This document shows, piece by piece, positions 30,749 to 38,452 of a stretch of DNA of 43,792 nucleotides (its first letter is position 1; each line of letters starts with the position of its first letter). The stretch lies in the IMG/VR virus record IMGVR_UViG_3300008450_000087, positions 1 through 43,792 of that record; one strand, 5' to 3'. A model generated the notes under the pieces. It saw nothing but the letters and a program-made list of their open reading frames with translations. It was not told where the DNA came from and did not search any database. Made by a program: the position numbers and the translations under genes. Source of the DNA: a virus.

Positions 30749-30766
30749 ATGCAGGAATTATGCCAT
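30749..30766 (-). promoter_or_regulatory. Late-class GG-N10-GC element before the connector-tail operon
   Basis: Minus strand ATGGCATAATTCCTGCAT. It fits both the sigma-54 -24/-12 consensus (GG-N10-GC) and an extended -10 (TGGCATAAT). The GAGGA of the next gene begins only eight bases after the GC. Confidence 0.6.
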
Positions 30767-30793
30767 AAAAGAAGCCCGCCGGTTAGGCGGGCT
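30766..30793 (-). terminator. Terminator after the collar fibre gene
   Basis: GCCCGCC (30774-30780) / GGCGGGC (30786-30792), five-base loop, followed on the minus strand by TTCTTTTAT. It stands directly against the late-class element. Confidence 0.85.
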
Positions 30794-30799
30794 GGATGT

Positions 30800-32137
30800 T
30801 TACAGTCCTAAGTAAATGAACTTACCGAATGCGGTATACATAGGCACAAAGTCCGCCTGCGCCACGTTACCGTTGATGCTATCGCTGGTGAAGTAGTGCT
30901 TGTGCGTGCTTTCGTCGGCAGTGTCACCTGTAAGTGTGTGAGAGTGCGACCCCGGCCCCGATGTGGTTGTTTGGTAGTGCGATCCGCTGCCGACATTAAA
31001 GTCATTACCGGATGCGCCCCGCACACCCATCTTGTCATAGAGGTGGTCATGATTGCCCGTATTGGGCGCTGTTGTAATGGTGCCCGATCCGTGCCTGTGC
31101 GCATCACCCGCGTCAGTGCGGCCAGTAATAGTGATGTTAGGTAACATCGCCTTACTGATCTTCACACCACCACCAGAAGTACCGCGAGGATACTGCCCGC
31201 CAGCACCCATACTCACACGATCTATTGAGTTAGGCAGTGACCCTGAAATGCCAAGCGAGGCACATATGGCCTGTTGTGATGCTCTGAGCGTGCTTACCTG
31301 CCGACCATTCAGGAAAATCCACCCATCATGGTCTATCGTGCTGTAGTGCTCTTTAATATCGCCATAGTGAACATTGCCGACCATTACGTCAGTAAAGGAG
31401 CGGGCAATTAAACGCCGGAAAGGGTGAGCGGTATTTACAAGCCCGCCGCGAACCTTAAGCAGTTGACCGTCTTCCTTCCTTATGGTTTCTCGCAGACTGT
31501 CGCCTTGGCGTGCGAAGTATAGCGACGGGTACTCCAACCAGAACAAGTTGCCGGCAGTAATGTTGACTGTCTGCGATGTTGAATGTAGCTCAACTCCTTT
31601 GGGGCTGCTCATTATGGAGTGGGTTAGCTTGCCGCTGTAAGTCTCCCCGGCCATGATCTGCATACGCGACACAACTACGCTGGTTGGCACGGTGTTCGTA
31701 AAGTCGTAGCCAACAATGTTGGTTGCGTGCCCTGATCCGTTGGGGTCGTATGATGCCCAGTAGTCGCCGAACTGCAAATAAGTTGGCACGGCGGGTTCTT
31801 GCGCTCCGGCAATGTCACGCCGCAATCCCTGCCACGGCGGGAACCACACCATAGATGCGCCATCTGTCGCACTATGGGCCTCGTTCTTAAATACGACGTT
31901 CTGCCCGGCGCTACTAACCGAGTGCGCCGGCGCTGTTGATTCGCCGCCACCCAAATGCAGGGAGCCTACGCCGGTACTAACCGAGGTGCGAAACCAGCTA
32001 CCGTCTGGCGACTGTACGCCAATCTTCTGGTTTTTCTTCCACAGCTCAAGGGCGCCTGTATCTTTGTTTGTGACGTACCGATAATCACCAGCAACCGCCG
32101 CAGATTTTGCGCCAGCCTTTCCCCTTTGAAGGCTCAT
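30800..32137 (-). CDS. Tail-collar-type fibre protein in the head-tail region
   Basis: 445 residues. The middle is serine/threonine-rich beta structure; residues ~285-315 (DGWIFLNGRQVSTLRASQQA and GSLPNSIDRVSMGAGG) are the phage tail-collar signature, and the end is rich in histidine (SHSHTLTGD, STHKHYF) before PMYTAFGKFIYLGL, as in short and long tail fibre tips. Its place between capsid and connector genes, away from the other fibre genes at 17-19 kb, is unusual. It may be a head or neck fibre or a mobile receptor-binding module. Start overlaps the previous stop (ATGA). Confidence 0.75.
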   Translation of the reverse strand: MSLQRGKAGAKSAAVAGDYRYVTNKDTGALELWKKNQKIGVQSPDGSWFRTSVSTGVGSLHLGGGESTAPAHSVSSAGQNVVFKNEAHSATDGASMVWFPPWQGLRRDIAGAQEPAVPTYLQFGDYWASYDPNGSGHATNIVGYDFTNTVPTSVVVSRMQIMAGETYSGKLTHSIMSSPKGVELHSTSQTVNITAGNLFWLEYPSLYFARQGDSLRETIRKEDGQLLKVRGGLVNTAHPFRRLIARSFTDVMVGNVHYGDIKEHYSTIDHDGWIFLNGRQVSTLRASQQAICASLGISGSLPNSIDRVSMGAGGQYPRGTSGGGVKISKAMLPNITITGRTDAGDAHRHGSGTITTAPNTGNHDHLYDKMGVRGASGNDFNVGSGSHYQTTTSGPGSHSHTLTGDTADESTHKHYFTSDSINGNVAQADFVPMYTAFGKFIYLGL

Positions 32138-32352
32138 AGTACGTCATACTCCGCTCCGCCAGCCGGAACAATGCGAAACAGCGCCAAGCCGAAGAACATT
32201 TCGGTGGCAATGTCGGCGTCGTATGTGTCTGACGTGACCCAGTTAGATCCGCCAGCATGGCACTGAACAGATACGGTTCCGCCGTTAGCTCTGACGACCA
32301 GCACGCGAGCACCCCTGTCTAGAAACTGAAAATTCTGTGCCGTGTTGTACAT
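32134..32352 (-). CDS. Small protein upstream of the collar fibre
   Basis: 72 residues from ATG 32352 (AGAGGG upstream). Beta-rich (DRGARVLVVRANGGTVSVQC, LFRIVPAGGAEYDVL). Coupled to the fibre gene by ATGA, so perhaps a fibre connector. No family recognised. Confidence 0.65.
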   Translation of the reverse strand: MYNTAQNFQFLDRGARVLVVRANGGTVSVQCHAGGSNWVTSDTYDADIATEMFFGLALFRIVPAGGAEYDVL

Positions 32353-32421
32353 TTTTCTAACCCTCTGCGTGTTAACCGTTGCGAAGGCTGATCTACAATC
32401 CACTACAGCAGCCGGCGCTAT

Positions 32422-32439
32422 ATGCAAATATTATGCCAT
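32422..32439 (-). promoter_or_regulatory. Late-class GG-N10-GC element before the collar fibre operon
   Basis: Minus strand ATGGCATAATATTTGCAT. Here a ~70-base leader follows before the ribosome site at 32353-32362, so a sigma-54 start 12 bases after the GC is fully compatible. Confidence 0.6.
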
Positions 32440-32451
32440 AAAACCGTTCTG

Positions 32452-32481
32452 GCAAAAAGAAGCCCCGGATGACCGAGGCTT
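32452..32481 (-). terminator. Terminator after the gene at 32487
   Basis: AAGCCCCGG / CCGAGGCTT stem with one mismatch and a four-base loop (32460-32481), then TTCTTTTTG on the minus strand. Confidence 0.75.
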
Positions 32482-32486
32482 GAGTT

Positions 32487-33044
32487 TTACGGGCGCTCTT
32501 CCCAGAAGATGTTATATACACCTTTCGCAGCGCCAGTGCCGATGTTCGCAAGCCGAATATAGTAATCACCAGGCGGCAATCCGCGCTCATCAGCCACCGA
32601 GCCGCCAACCGTAGACTCATGCGCGCTAGCGTTTGCAGATACAACGCGCACAACCTCAACAATGGTTCCGCCCGTATATGTGCCGCCCGTGTTAATTGTC
32701 GCCTGAGCGGTGTAATACGGCTGCGGTCTTGTGGTCATGCGGTTCTTGCCGACTACCGGCATTGCCGTTCCGTATGTGCCAGCCGGAGTTCCGTTGATTT
32801 CAGCCGTCATCTTGATTGCGCCAGAGTCAACCGTTAACGCCTGCTGGAACAGAATGAAGTTAACCGGCGAGCTAAACCGCCCGACGATTGACTGCCCTGT
32901 CGGAATATCGAACTCCAGAAACGACCGAAACTCACGGCCCTCGAAAAATCCGGTCTGCGCAACATCGACACGAACGCGCCTGAATTTCTCGCGTTCGCTT
33001 GTAAGCAGGTCGGCAGGCCCGAAGTCCGGGATAGTATAGGTCAC
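32487..33044 (-). CDS. Putative virion protein of the capsid operon
   Basis: 185 residues; the start is a GTG at 33044 overlapping the previous stop. EKFRRVRVDVAQTGFFEGRE, PVNFILFQQALTVDSGAIKM and a beta-rich C-terminus. Place just after the capsid and before a terminator suggests a head decoration, fibre or stabilising protein. No family recognised. Confidence 0.65.
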   Translation of the reverse strand: MTYTIPDFGPADLLTSEREKFRRVRVDVAQTGFFEGREFRSFLEFDIPTGQSIVGRFSSPVNFILFQQALTVDSGAIKMTAEINGTPAGTYGTAMPVVGKNRMTTRPQPYYTAQATINTGGTYTGGTIVEVVRVVSANASAHESTVGGSVADERGLPPGDYYIRLANIGTGAAKGVYNIFWEERP

Positions 33045-33133
33045 GGAGTTTCGTCCACGGCCTTACGCTTTTTCATCTGGCGCTTATTGTACTGCGCCAT
33101 GAATGCGCGCCACAGGTCAGACTTTATCGGCAT
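33041..33133 (-). CDS. Possible 30-residue basic peptide
   Basis: ATG 33133 lies within the end of the previous gene and the TGA overlaps the GTG start of the next (GTGA, 33041-33044). The product is strongly basic (NKRQMKKRKAVDE). No good ribosome site, so translation would depend on coupling. Confidence 0.35.
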   Translation of the reverse strand: MPIKSDLWRAFMAQYNKRQMKKRKAVDETP

Positions 33134-33281
33134 CGGCTGCTTTGGCTGGTCGTCCACGCTTTGGTTCCTCTGCTGGCTTTTCTTCTTTGGCACGCTGGCG
33201 ACGCTCCGCCTCGATGCGCTGGATAGTGGCGAAGTCGATAGGCTTGCCAATCTCAAGTCCGTCCTCGTTAAGCTCAGGCAT
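33117..33281 (-). CDS. Small AT-hook-like protein after the capsid gene
   Basis: 54 residues from ATG 33281 with GAGGA upstream. The C-terminal half is very basic with EPKRGRPAKAADADK, the G-R-P core of an AT-hook. It may bind DNA or the capsid interior. Driven by the late-class element at 33301-33318. Confidence 0.6.
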   Translation of the reverse strand: MPELNEDGLEIGKPIDFATIQRIEAERRQRAKEEKPAEEPKRGRPAKAADADKV

Positions 33282-33300
33282 TACGATTCCTCTTTGTTTG

Positions 33301-33318
33301 ATGCAAATAGCATACCAT
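33301..33318 (-). promoter_or_regulatory. Late-class GG-N10-GC element after the capsid gene
   Basis: Minus strand ATGGTATGCTATTTGCAT, directly behind the capsid terminator. The GAGGA of the next gene starts 12 bases after the GC. Confidence 0.55.
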
Positions 33319-33343
33319 AAAAAAGCCCCCAATTAAGGGGGCT
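33317..33343 (-). terminator. Terminator after the major capsid gene
   Basis: AGCCCCC (33324-33330) / GGGGGCT (33337-33343), six-base loop, then six T on the minus strand. A strong stop 16 bases after the capsid gene. Confidence 0.88.
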
Positions 33344-33359
33344 AGTCTGTTGCGGCGTA

Positions 33360-34370
33360 TCAGTTGGTTACGAGGAAAGCCATCGGAATGTTCTTCCGCT
33401 CGATCACGCGATCCCAAGTGGTAGCAAGCGCCAGCTCGGCAGGGGTGAACGAAACGCCAGCAGGGGTGCCAACGTTCTGATAGCCAGCCGGGTGCAAGAT
33501 CCAAGTCTTGCGAGTCCACAGGGTTTCGACGCCAGCGCCGTTACCTTGCGATTCCTGACGCTCAACCTCAACCGGTACAATTGGCTCGCCTTCGCCGTAT
33601 GCAAATGCGCCCTCGCCAAACAGCACGGAGGTGTATTTGAAGCCGCTGGTAGAGCCAGGGGTTACTGTCATGCTGTCGTCAACGATAACGCGCAGGCCCA
33701 TGTAGGTCGGAATGGTCAGCATGCCCTGGCTGTCAGGGATGTAAACGATGTCGTCGTTCTTGACCATCTGCTGCATCACTCGGCTGTGAACGCCAATGGC
33801 GCGCAGCTTGTCGGCAGCATCGCCCATGGTGTAAACGGCATCGGTGAAGCTGTCGCGGTTGAACTTGGTTGCAGCGGTTTGCGAACCGATAATCTCGGCA
33901 GCCACGTTGATTACCATATCGCCGCCGCCGGATGCCACGTTGTCAGCATACACGCCGTTACACGATGCGAGCAGGCGGCGCTCCCACTGGCGAGTCCAGT
34001 AGGTGTCGATCCGATTGCGGATGTGCTGCATCGCGCGCGGACCCATGGCAAGTTCAGACGCCAGGTCGGATGCGGACACGCCAAAGTTCAAGAACGCCTT
34101 GCGGCAAATCTGCTCGCCCTGCTGGACTTTTGCGGCCGATGCCAAGGTTGCAGGGTTATCGGTGCTCAGGTTTGGCGCAACGGTCTGGTCAATATCTTTC
34201 CAGAATGGCAGCTCGGCAATCTTGCCTGGGCCGGATGCGAGCGAGTCGAAAACAGGCGAGCGCGACACAATGCCGGACTGGAAGAATGCGGTTTTTTCCG
34301 GGCTGTTTACCGGGACGAGATCTTGAAAGACCTTAACGTCAATGATGTCAGCAAGTTGAACGGTAGCCAT
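33360..34370 (-). CDS. Major capsid protein
   Basis: 336 residues with GAGG before ATG 34370. LADIIDVKVFQDLVPVNSPE, PFWKDIDQTVAPNLSTDNPA, AMQHIRNRIDTYWTRQWERR and YVDNVASGG-type loops match the HK97-fold coat family that goes with DUF4055 portals and separate scaffolds. No protease or delta domain is visible. It follows the scaffold gene and is followed by a strong terminator, which allows high separate expression. Confidence 0.88.
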   Translation of the reverse strand: MATVQLADIIDVKVFQDLVPVNSPEKTAFFQSGIVSRSPVFDSLASGPGKIAELPFWKDIDQTVAPNLSTDNPATLASAAKVQQGEQICRKAFLNFGVSASDLASELAMGPRAMQHIRNRIDTYWTRQWERRLLASCNGVYADNVASGGGDMVINVAAEIIGSQTAATKFNRDSFTDAVYTMGDAADKLRAIGVHSRVMQQMVKNDDIVYIPDSQGMLTIPTYMGLRVIVDDSMTVTPGSTSGFKYTSVLFGEGAFAYGEGEPIVPVEVERQESQGNGAGVETLWTRKTWILHPAGYQNVGTPAGVSFTPAELALATTWDRVIERKNIPMAFLVTN

Positions 34371-34372
34371 TT

Positions 34373-35056
34373 TTAGTAACCTCGGGTGCGGATATTGTGA
34401 TCGGCTTTAAGCCGGTCATATAGGGCTTGGTCTTTTCGGCGGATCTCAACAAGCTCTTCGCCGTTGTATTCTTCAAACTTTTTGACAGCCCCGCTGCCCG
34501 ATTTGCTACCAGCAGCCCCGCCGCCGGATGATTGATTCCCGTCCACTAGGAACGGATAACGTTCGGCCAGTTGGCTCTTCAACTGATCCACAGTCAGAGT
34601 TCCGTCCGGGCCTGAAATAACAACGCCGTCTGGCGTGTGTGCGATAAAGGCCAGCGCCTTATCACGGAGCAACTCAGCGCGCGCAGTGTCGCGGGTCAGG
34701 CTGGTTGCAAGTTCGTTTGCCAGTTCGCCGCGCTCTTTGTCGGCCAGCTTGCGCTTGAACTCTTCAAACTCTAACGCCTGCTTATCGAAGGCGCCTTTGG
34801 TGTTCTTGTACAGAGTTTCGTATTCTTGCCGCTCTTCAAGGCTCTTTTGTGCAGCCTCGGTTTGCGCTTTCTCAAACTCGCTCAGCTTGTCTTTTGCTGC
34901 TTTGCGTTCGTCGCGCTCTTTGCGCAGGGCTTCTTTCAGCTCGTCGGCTGGGTCGATGCCCTCTACCTTCAATCGAAACTTGCCATTCTTTTCTTCGTAA
35001 AGCGATTTAAGTGCATCGTCAACGCCGTCAAGCGTATCAACTTCAAACTTAAGCAT
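34373..35056 (-). CDS. Scaffold protein
   Basis: 227 residues with GGGGTAGGA before ATG 35056. Residues ~40-130 are a long charged coiled coil (LKEALRKERDERKAAKDKLS, QALEFEEFKRKLADKERGEL), followed by a glycine/serine linker and a short basic end. This is the build of phage scaffold proteins of the minor structural GP20 type. It stands directly before the capsid gene. Confidence 0.8.
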   Translation of the reverse strand: MLKFEVDTLDGVDDALKSLYEEKNGKFRLKVEGIDPADELKEALRKERDERKAAKDKLSEFEKAQTEAAQKSLEERQEYETLYKNTKGAFDKQALEFEEFKRKLADKERGELANELATSLTRDTARAELLRDKALAFIAHTPDGVVISGPDGTLTVDQLKSQLAERYPFLVDGNQSSGGGAAGSKSGSGAVKKFEEYNGEELVEIRRKDQALYDRLKADHNIRTRGY

Positions 35057-35093
35057 TTCCTACCCCGTAGGCTATCAATATGTCACCTGACAT

Positions 35094-35111
35094 ATGCAAA
35101 TTGTATGCCTA
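35094..35111 (-). promoter_or_regulatory. Late-class GG-N10-GC element before the scaffold-capsid operon
   Basis: Minus strand TAGGCATACAATTTGCAT. Here the extended -10 reading fails (CATACA), while GG-N10-TTGC is intact; a 28-base leader then carries the ribosome site. This supports the sigma-54 reading. Confidence 0.55.
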
Positions 35112-35140
35112 GAAAGGAATGCGTGCAAGTAGTGTGCCAG

Positions 35141-36175
35141 TTATAGGCCGGCCCGCTCAAACGCCAGCGGCTCAAGCGCTAGCAGCTGGTCTAGCGTGTA
35201 CGACTTGCCCGAGTCGTCAACGAACTTTTGCAGCGACAGTCCGCCGCTTCTGAATAGCTTGGCTTTCGTATCGCCCAACACTTCGTCCTGAAACGCAGCC
35301 GGCTGCGATTTCAGCCAACTGTTATATGTTGTCTGCGAACTAACAGGCCCGTAAATGGTCGCCCGTGTTGCGCCCTCTCTAAGCTCTGCAAATGCCTTGT
35401 CAACAACGGGTATGCGCACGCTTCGGCAATTGTAGTGGGCGGGCGGCATTGGTCCTTGACCTACCGGGTAAATCTGACCGTCCCTAGCCATACAGACATC
35501 GGTTGTTCTGCCGTCGAGCACACTTGACCACTCTTCCCCCTTCAACACATCACTATTCGCCCGATAAACCTCAGACCGCGCCACACTCCCCGCCATATTC
35601 GCAGCAGTCCGCACAACCGTTTCGGCCTGCGCTTTGGTGCGCGTATTGACCAGCCCGAATACCTCTGCGGCGATTTCCTTTGTGACTGAGCCGCGCGTGA
35701 TGCCGGCTTGCACGGCGGTCATAACTTCGCGCGAAGTGCCGGCAGCGAAGGTATCGAAAATCCCCAGCATGGTCGTGCTGATCGTTTTCTTGCCGCTGAT
35801 TAGCTTCATCGGCGCTAATTCGATAGCCCGCGACAATGCCGCACTATTCACGCCAGCAAGCTCGACAGTGACCGCGCCGGCTAGCATCTTCTGCGTAAAT
35901 TGTGTCTCATAGGCTGCAAAATCCTGCATTGCAGGCATAGTTTGCTGCTCAAGGGCTACACCGGCAGCCTTGGTGATGGCGTTGATTTCGAGTTGCAGCG
36001 CGGTTAGTCGTGCTGTTTGGAAGCTGGTTAAGTCGTGATTAAGCAGCGCTGCGCGAATCTCCCGCGCCATACGACGGATAATCGGCAGAGACTTTTTAAC
36101 CTGGCCGGATGCTAGGCGCTGGATAAAAAGCTGGTGCCGGCTGAGCGCGTCGAATATGTAGCCCTGCGTACTCAC
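35141..36175 (-). CDS. MuF-like head morphogenesis protein (SPP1 gp7 family)
   Basis: 344 residues, ATGA overlap with the portal gene. RSEVYRANSDVLKGEEWSSV, LDGRTTDVCMARDGQIYPVG and PMPPAHYNCRSVRIPVVD are the signature of the MuF/gp7 domain, around residues 200-265. The protein joins the portal during procapsid assembly and may be ejected. Gene order portal-MuF-scaffold-capsid is standard. Confidence 0.9.
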   Translation of the reverse strand: MSTQGYIFDALSRHQLFIQRLASGQVKKSLPIIRRMAREIRAALLNHDLTSFQTARLTALQLEINAITKAAGVALEQQTMPAMQDFAAYETQFTQKMLAGAVTVELAGVNSAALSRAIELAPMKLISGKKTISTTMLGIFDTFAAGTSREVMTAVQAGITRGSVTKEIAAEVFGLVNTRTKAQAETVVRTAANMAGSVARSEVYRANSDVLKGEEWSSVLDGRTTDVCMARDGQIYPVGQGPMPPAHYNCRSVRIPVVDKAFAELREGATRATIYGPVSSQTTYNSWLKSQPAAFQDEVLGDTKAKLFRSGGLSLQKFVDDSGKSYTLDQLLALEPLAFERAGL

Positions 36176-37596
36176 TCAACCACCACAGGCGCCGCAACAA
36201 CAGGCGCAAGCGGCTCAACTTCCTCTGCCTCGCTGTCGAGTTCGTCGTCAGTGCGATCAGCGTTAAGGTATGGCGTGCCTCGCAAAGAGTCGCGCACGTC
36301 TGCCAGCGCGATGACGCCACGGTCTAGCAGTTGGATCGAAGCCATTACGGCCTGAGCATCCACGCCTTTCGGGAAAAACTCGCGGTTCAGTTCGAATTCA
36401 ACCGACTCAGGATCGCCACCCATAAACCGAGCGGCATCCTCTAGGGCGGCCTCGACGGCCTCAGATACGTTATCGGCAGCGGTTAGCAGTGCAGAAGCTT
36501 TGCTGCTGGCGTCGATGCGCGCGGCTTCTGCGGTTTCGTTGTCGCCGCGCTCGGTGATTAGGTGTGCGCCCACAGACAGCATGTTGCCTTCTAGCGACTT
36601 GAGCTTAGCCTCTACGGCGTCGGCTGGAGCGAGCTGCACAAGAGTAATGCCGCCACCCTGAGTGATAACGCCTTGATCTGCGCCAACCATTACGCCATTC
36701 GGGTTAACCTCTTTCCATTCAGTCGCGCTGGTATCGCCGCTGTTAATGTGCAACAGGCCGCCGCTATGGATGTGCAAATTCTTCATACTGTCTGCGCTTA
36801 GCTGATAGTGCGCAGTATTCAAATCAATAATGCCACTGATAACCGCCTTATCAACATCTGGCCGGTTAGTCTCGCTGCCGATAAAGTGAAACGGGATGTG
36901 GTCGAACGTATTGCCGTTGAAGTCGGTAACCTTAAACTCTGCCGTAACTTCGTCGCCGCTATCGTCGTATACCGCCTGGGTATATACGCCATCACGCAAG
37001 CGCAGCACCCGGTAGCGCGTTTCGGTTTCGTATGTGTATTCGTCTTTCTCGATCTCGGTCAGCTCGCACAGCTTGACCATCGTCAGCTTCAAGATGCCGC
37101 CGATCAATTCAAACTTCCAGTTGTCGATTGACTCGGCGCGGTATGTGGTTAGGCGCGCTTGCAGGTTTCGCGCTGCCACTTGCTCAGCAGACAACCCAGG
37201 CTCTGCCTGTGGATACTCTGCCAGGATGCCACAGCGCCCGACCTCGATAGCCTCGCCCGTGTAAATCTTGGCGCACTGCTCAAGCGACAGGCCAGAACCG
37301 TCGGCGTTTTCGAGCATGTATTCCAGTTGCGACGGAAGATCGGTTTTAGGCGGCGCGCGGAATACCATGCCAAGCAGGCCCTGCTTGGTGTAGCTCGACA
37401 CAGGGAGCCACACGGCGCGCATAAGGTAGCGTGCGTATCGACTGCGGGCCTCGGTGCTTCGGTCTGCCTCGGAGTCGTCTGGCAGGAATAGGGTTGTTTC
37501 CTGCTTAACCTCGTCTTGCCCGGCACATGCCGCGCGGTTACGCCGCCAGCGTTCGGTGTTGGCGGAGTATTCGGCGTGTACTGAGCTGATAGGCAT
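36172..37596 (-). CDS. Portal protein (DUF4055 type)
   Basis: 474 residues from ATG 37596. HAEYSANTERWRRNRAACAG, RSRYARYLMRAVWLPVSSYT and KQGLLGMVFRAPPKTDLP are DUF4055 signatures, and SLEQCAKIYTGEAIEVGRCG and GVITQGGGITLVQLAPADAV follow. Twelve copies should form the DNA gate of the head. The acidic C-terminus (DELDSEAEEVEPL) is usual. Preceded by a late-class element and terminator. Confidence 0.9.
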   Translation of the reverse strand: MPISSVHAEYSANTERWRRNRAACAGQDEVKQETTLFLPDDSEADRSTEARSRYARYLMRAVWLPVSSYTKQGLLGMVFRAPPKTDLPSQLEYMLENADGSGLSLEQCAKIYTGEAIEVGRCGILAEYPQAEPGLSAEQVAARNLQARLTTYRAESIDNWKFELIGGILKLTMVKLCELTEIEKDEYTYETETRYRVLRLRDGVYTQAVYDDSGDEVTAEFKVTDFNGNTFDHIPFHFIGSETNRPDVDKAVISGIIDLNTAHYQLSADSMKNLHIHSGGLLHINSGDTSATEWKEVNPNGVMVGADQGVITQGGGITLVQLAPADAVEAKLKSLEGNMLSVGAHLITERGDNETAEAARIDASSKASALLTAADNVSEAVEAALEDAARFMGGDPESVEFELNREFFPKGVDAQAVMASIQLLDRGVIALADVRDSLRGTPYLNADRTDDELDSEAEEVEPLAPVVAAPVVVE

Positions 37597-37617
37597 ATGG
37601 GGCGCGTCCTGTTAGAT

Positions 37618-37635
37618 ATGCACGAAGTATGCCAT
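37618..37635 (-). promoter_or_regulatory. Late-class GG-N10-GC element before the portal gene
   Basis: Minus strand ATGGCATACTTCGTGCAT, behind the terminator at 37651. The AGGA of the portal begins ten bases after the GC, so a start 12 bases downstream would cut into it. Confidence 0.58.
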
Positions 37636-37650
37636 AAAAACTTGCAGGCA

Positions 37651-37677
37651 AAAAGAAGCCCGCTAGGTGCGGGCTTT
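37651..37677 (-). terminator. Terminator of the small early-type cassette
   Basis: GCCCGC (37658-37663) / GCGGGC (37669-37674), five-base loop, T-rich on both exits. Ends the three-gene cassette 37681-38383. Confidence 0.85.
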
Positions 37678-37680
37678 TGG

Positions 37681-37899
37681 TTACTTAGGTGCTAGCGGTA
37701 TCGGCTGCCAGTGTATCGGCTGTCTTTCTCTATGCCATAAAACGCCCAAAAACTCTTTTTGTGATTTCCAATACGGTCTAGGCGTCTTGTTGAATTTCTG
37801 GTCATCGAACCGCCAGATTCCAACATAACCGCACGCTGTAGCTGCCAGTATCTCAGTACCATCAGTAGGCGCCGTACTTATATCTAACCATTCGCTCAT
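37681..37899 (-). CDS. DUF551-like protein
   Basis: 72 residues, ATGA overlap. EWLDISTAPTDGTEILAATA and the end HWQPIPLAPK are the conserved ends of the DUF551/W-x-P-I-P family; function unknown. Last gene of a cassette inserted between terminase and portal. Confidence 0.75.
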   Translation of the reverse strand: MSEWLDISTAPTDGTEILAATACGYVGIWRFDDQKFNKTPRPYWKSQKEFLGVLWHRERQPIHWQPIPLAPK

Positions 37900-38090
37900 T
37901 TAACCACCCCCTCTACCCGCCCACCAACAAACTCACCGCCACCCGGCATAGCGTAGATTACGCGGCCCTTATAAATGATCGGGTCATGCACTTTGGCTGC
38001 TGGGTTAGTGATGTCTACTTTTGCGACTAGCTCGACATTGCCGAGCATTAGGTTTGGGATAAAGCCCATCGAAGTGTTGGTGCCGTTCAA
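37896..38090 (-). CDS. Hypothetical small protein with TTG start
   Basis: 64 residues. TTG 38090 is favoured: AGGAG lies seven bases upstream and the start overlaps the previous stop. The first ATG (38069) has no ribosome site. Beta-rich (YKGRVIYAMPGGGEFVGGRV). No family recognised. Confidence 0.6.
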   Translation of the reverse strand: MNGTNTSMGFIPNLMLGNVELVAKVDITNPAAKVHDPIIYKGRVIYAMPGGGEFVGGRVEGVVK

Positions 38091-38383
38091 TTTGATTCTC
38101 CTTTTGCGCGGGCGATTGCGGCGTGAGCCTTGTCAATAAGCGGGCATTCAGTGATGTTGAATTCATCGCGCAACGCATCACTATATACTGCGCTCAATTC
38201 TTCAAGCGCCTCCAACAAATCCGGAGCGGCTGCGATTAGGCGGGCGTTTGCTTCAATTTCTGTTTGCTTCATTCCCTCAGTGCCTGCCTTATAGACAATC
38301 CATTTGCCACGGCCTGCTTGTACGCCTTGTTTCCAGAACCCGTTTTCTACCGCCTTCCATGGCCCTTTTGTATGCCCGCTCAT
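38087..38383 (-). CDS. Conserved small phage protein (TKGPW family)
   Basis: 98 residues from ATG 38383 with GGAG upstream. HTKGPWKAVENG at the start and EANARLIAAAPDLLEALEEL in the middle are the hallmark of a very common phage accessory family of unknown function. First gene behind an early-class promoter. Confidence 0.75.
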   Translation of the reverse strand: MSGHTKGPWKAVENGFWKQGVQAGRGKWIVYKAGTEGMKQTEIEANARLIAAAPDLLEALEELSAVYSDALRDEFNITECPLIDKAHAAIARAKGESN

Positions 38384-38415
38384 TGTAAAACTCCAAATCA
38401 ATCGAATGTCGGGCC

Positions 38416-38444
38416 ATTGTGCAGGGTGATCGTGCGACTGTCTA
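38416..38444 (-). promoter_or_regulatory. CTAGACA promoter (early class) between terminase and portal
   Basis: Minus strand -35 TAGACA (38439-38444), 17 bases, -10 CACAAT, in the shared context TAAAATAATTCTAGACA. It starts at the stop codon of the large terminase and drives 38383-37681. Confidence 0.5.
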
Positions 38445-38452
38445 GAATTATT

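Noticed and set aside
33492-34376. 294-residue plus-strand ORF across the capsid gene
   Set aside because: It is the antisense shadow of the major capsid gene; the product is low in typical protein features and rich in Ala/His/Arg from reverse codons.
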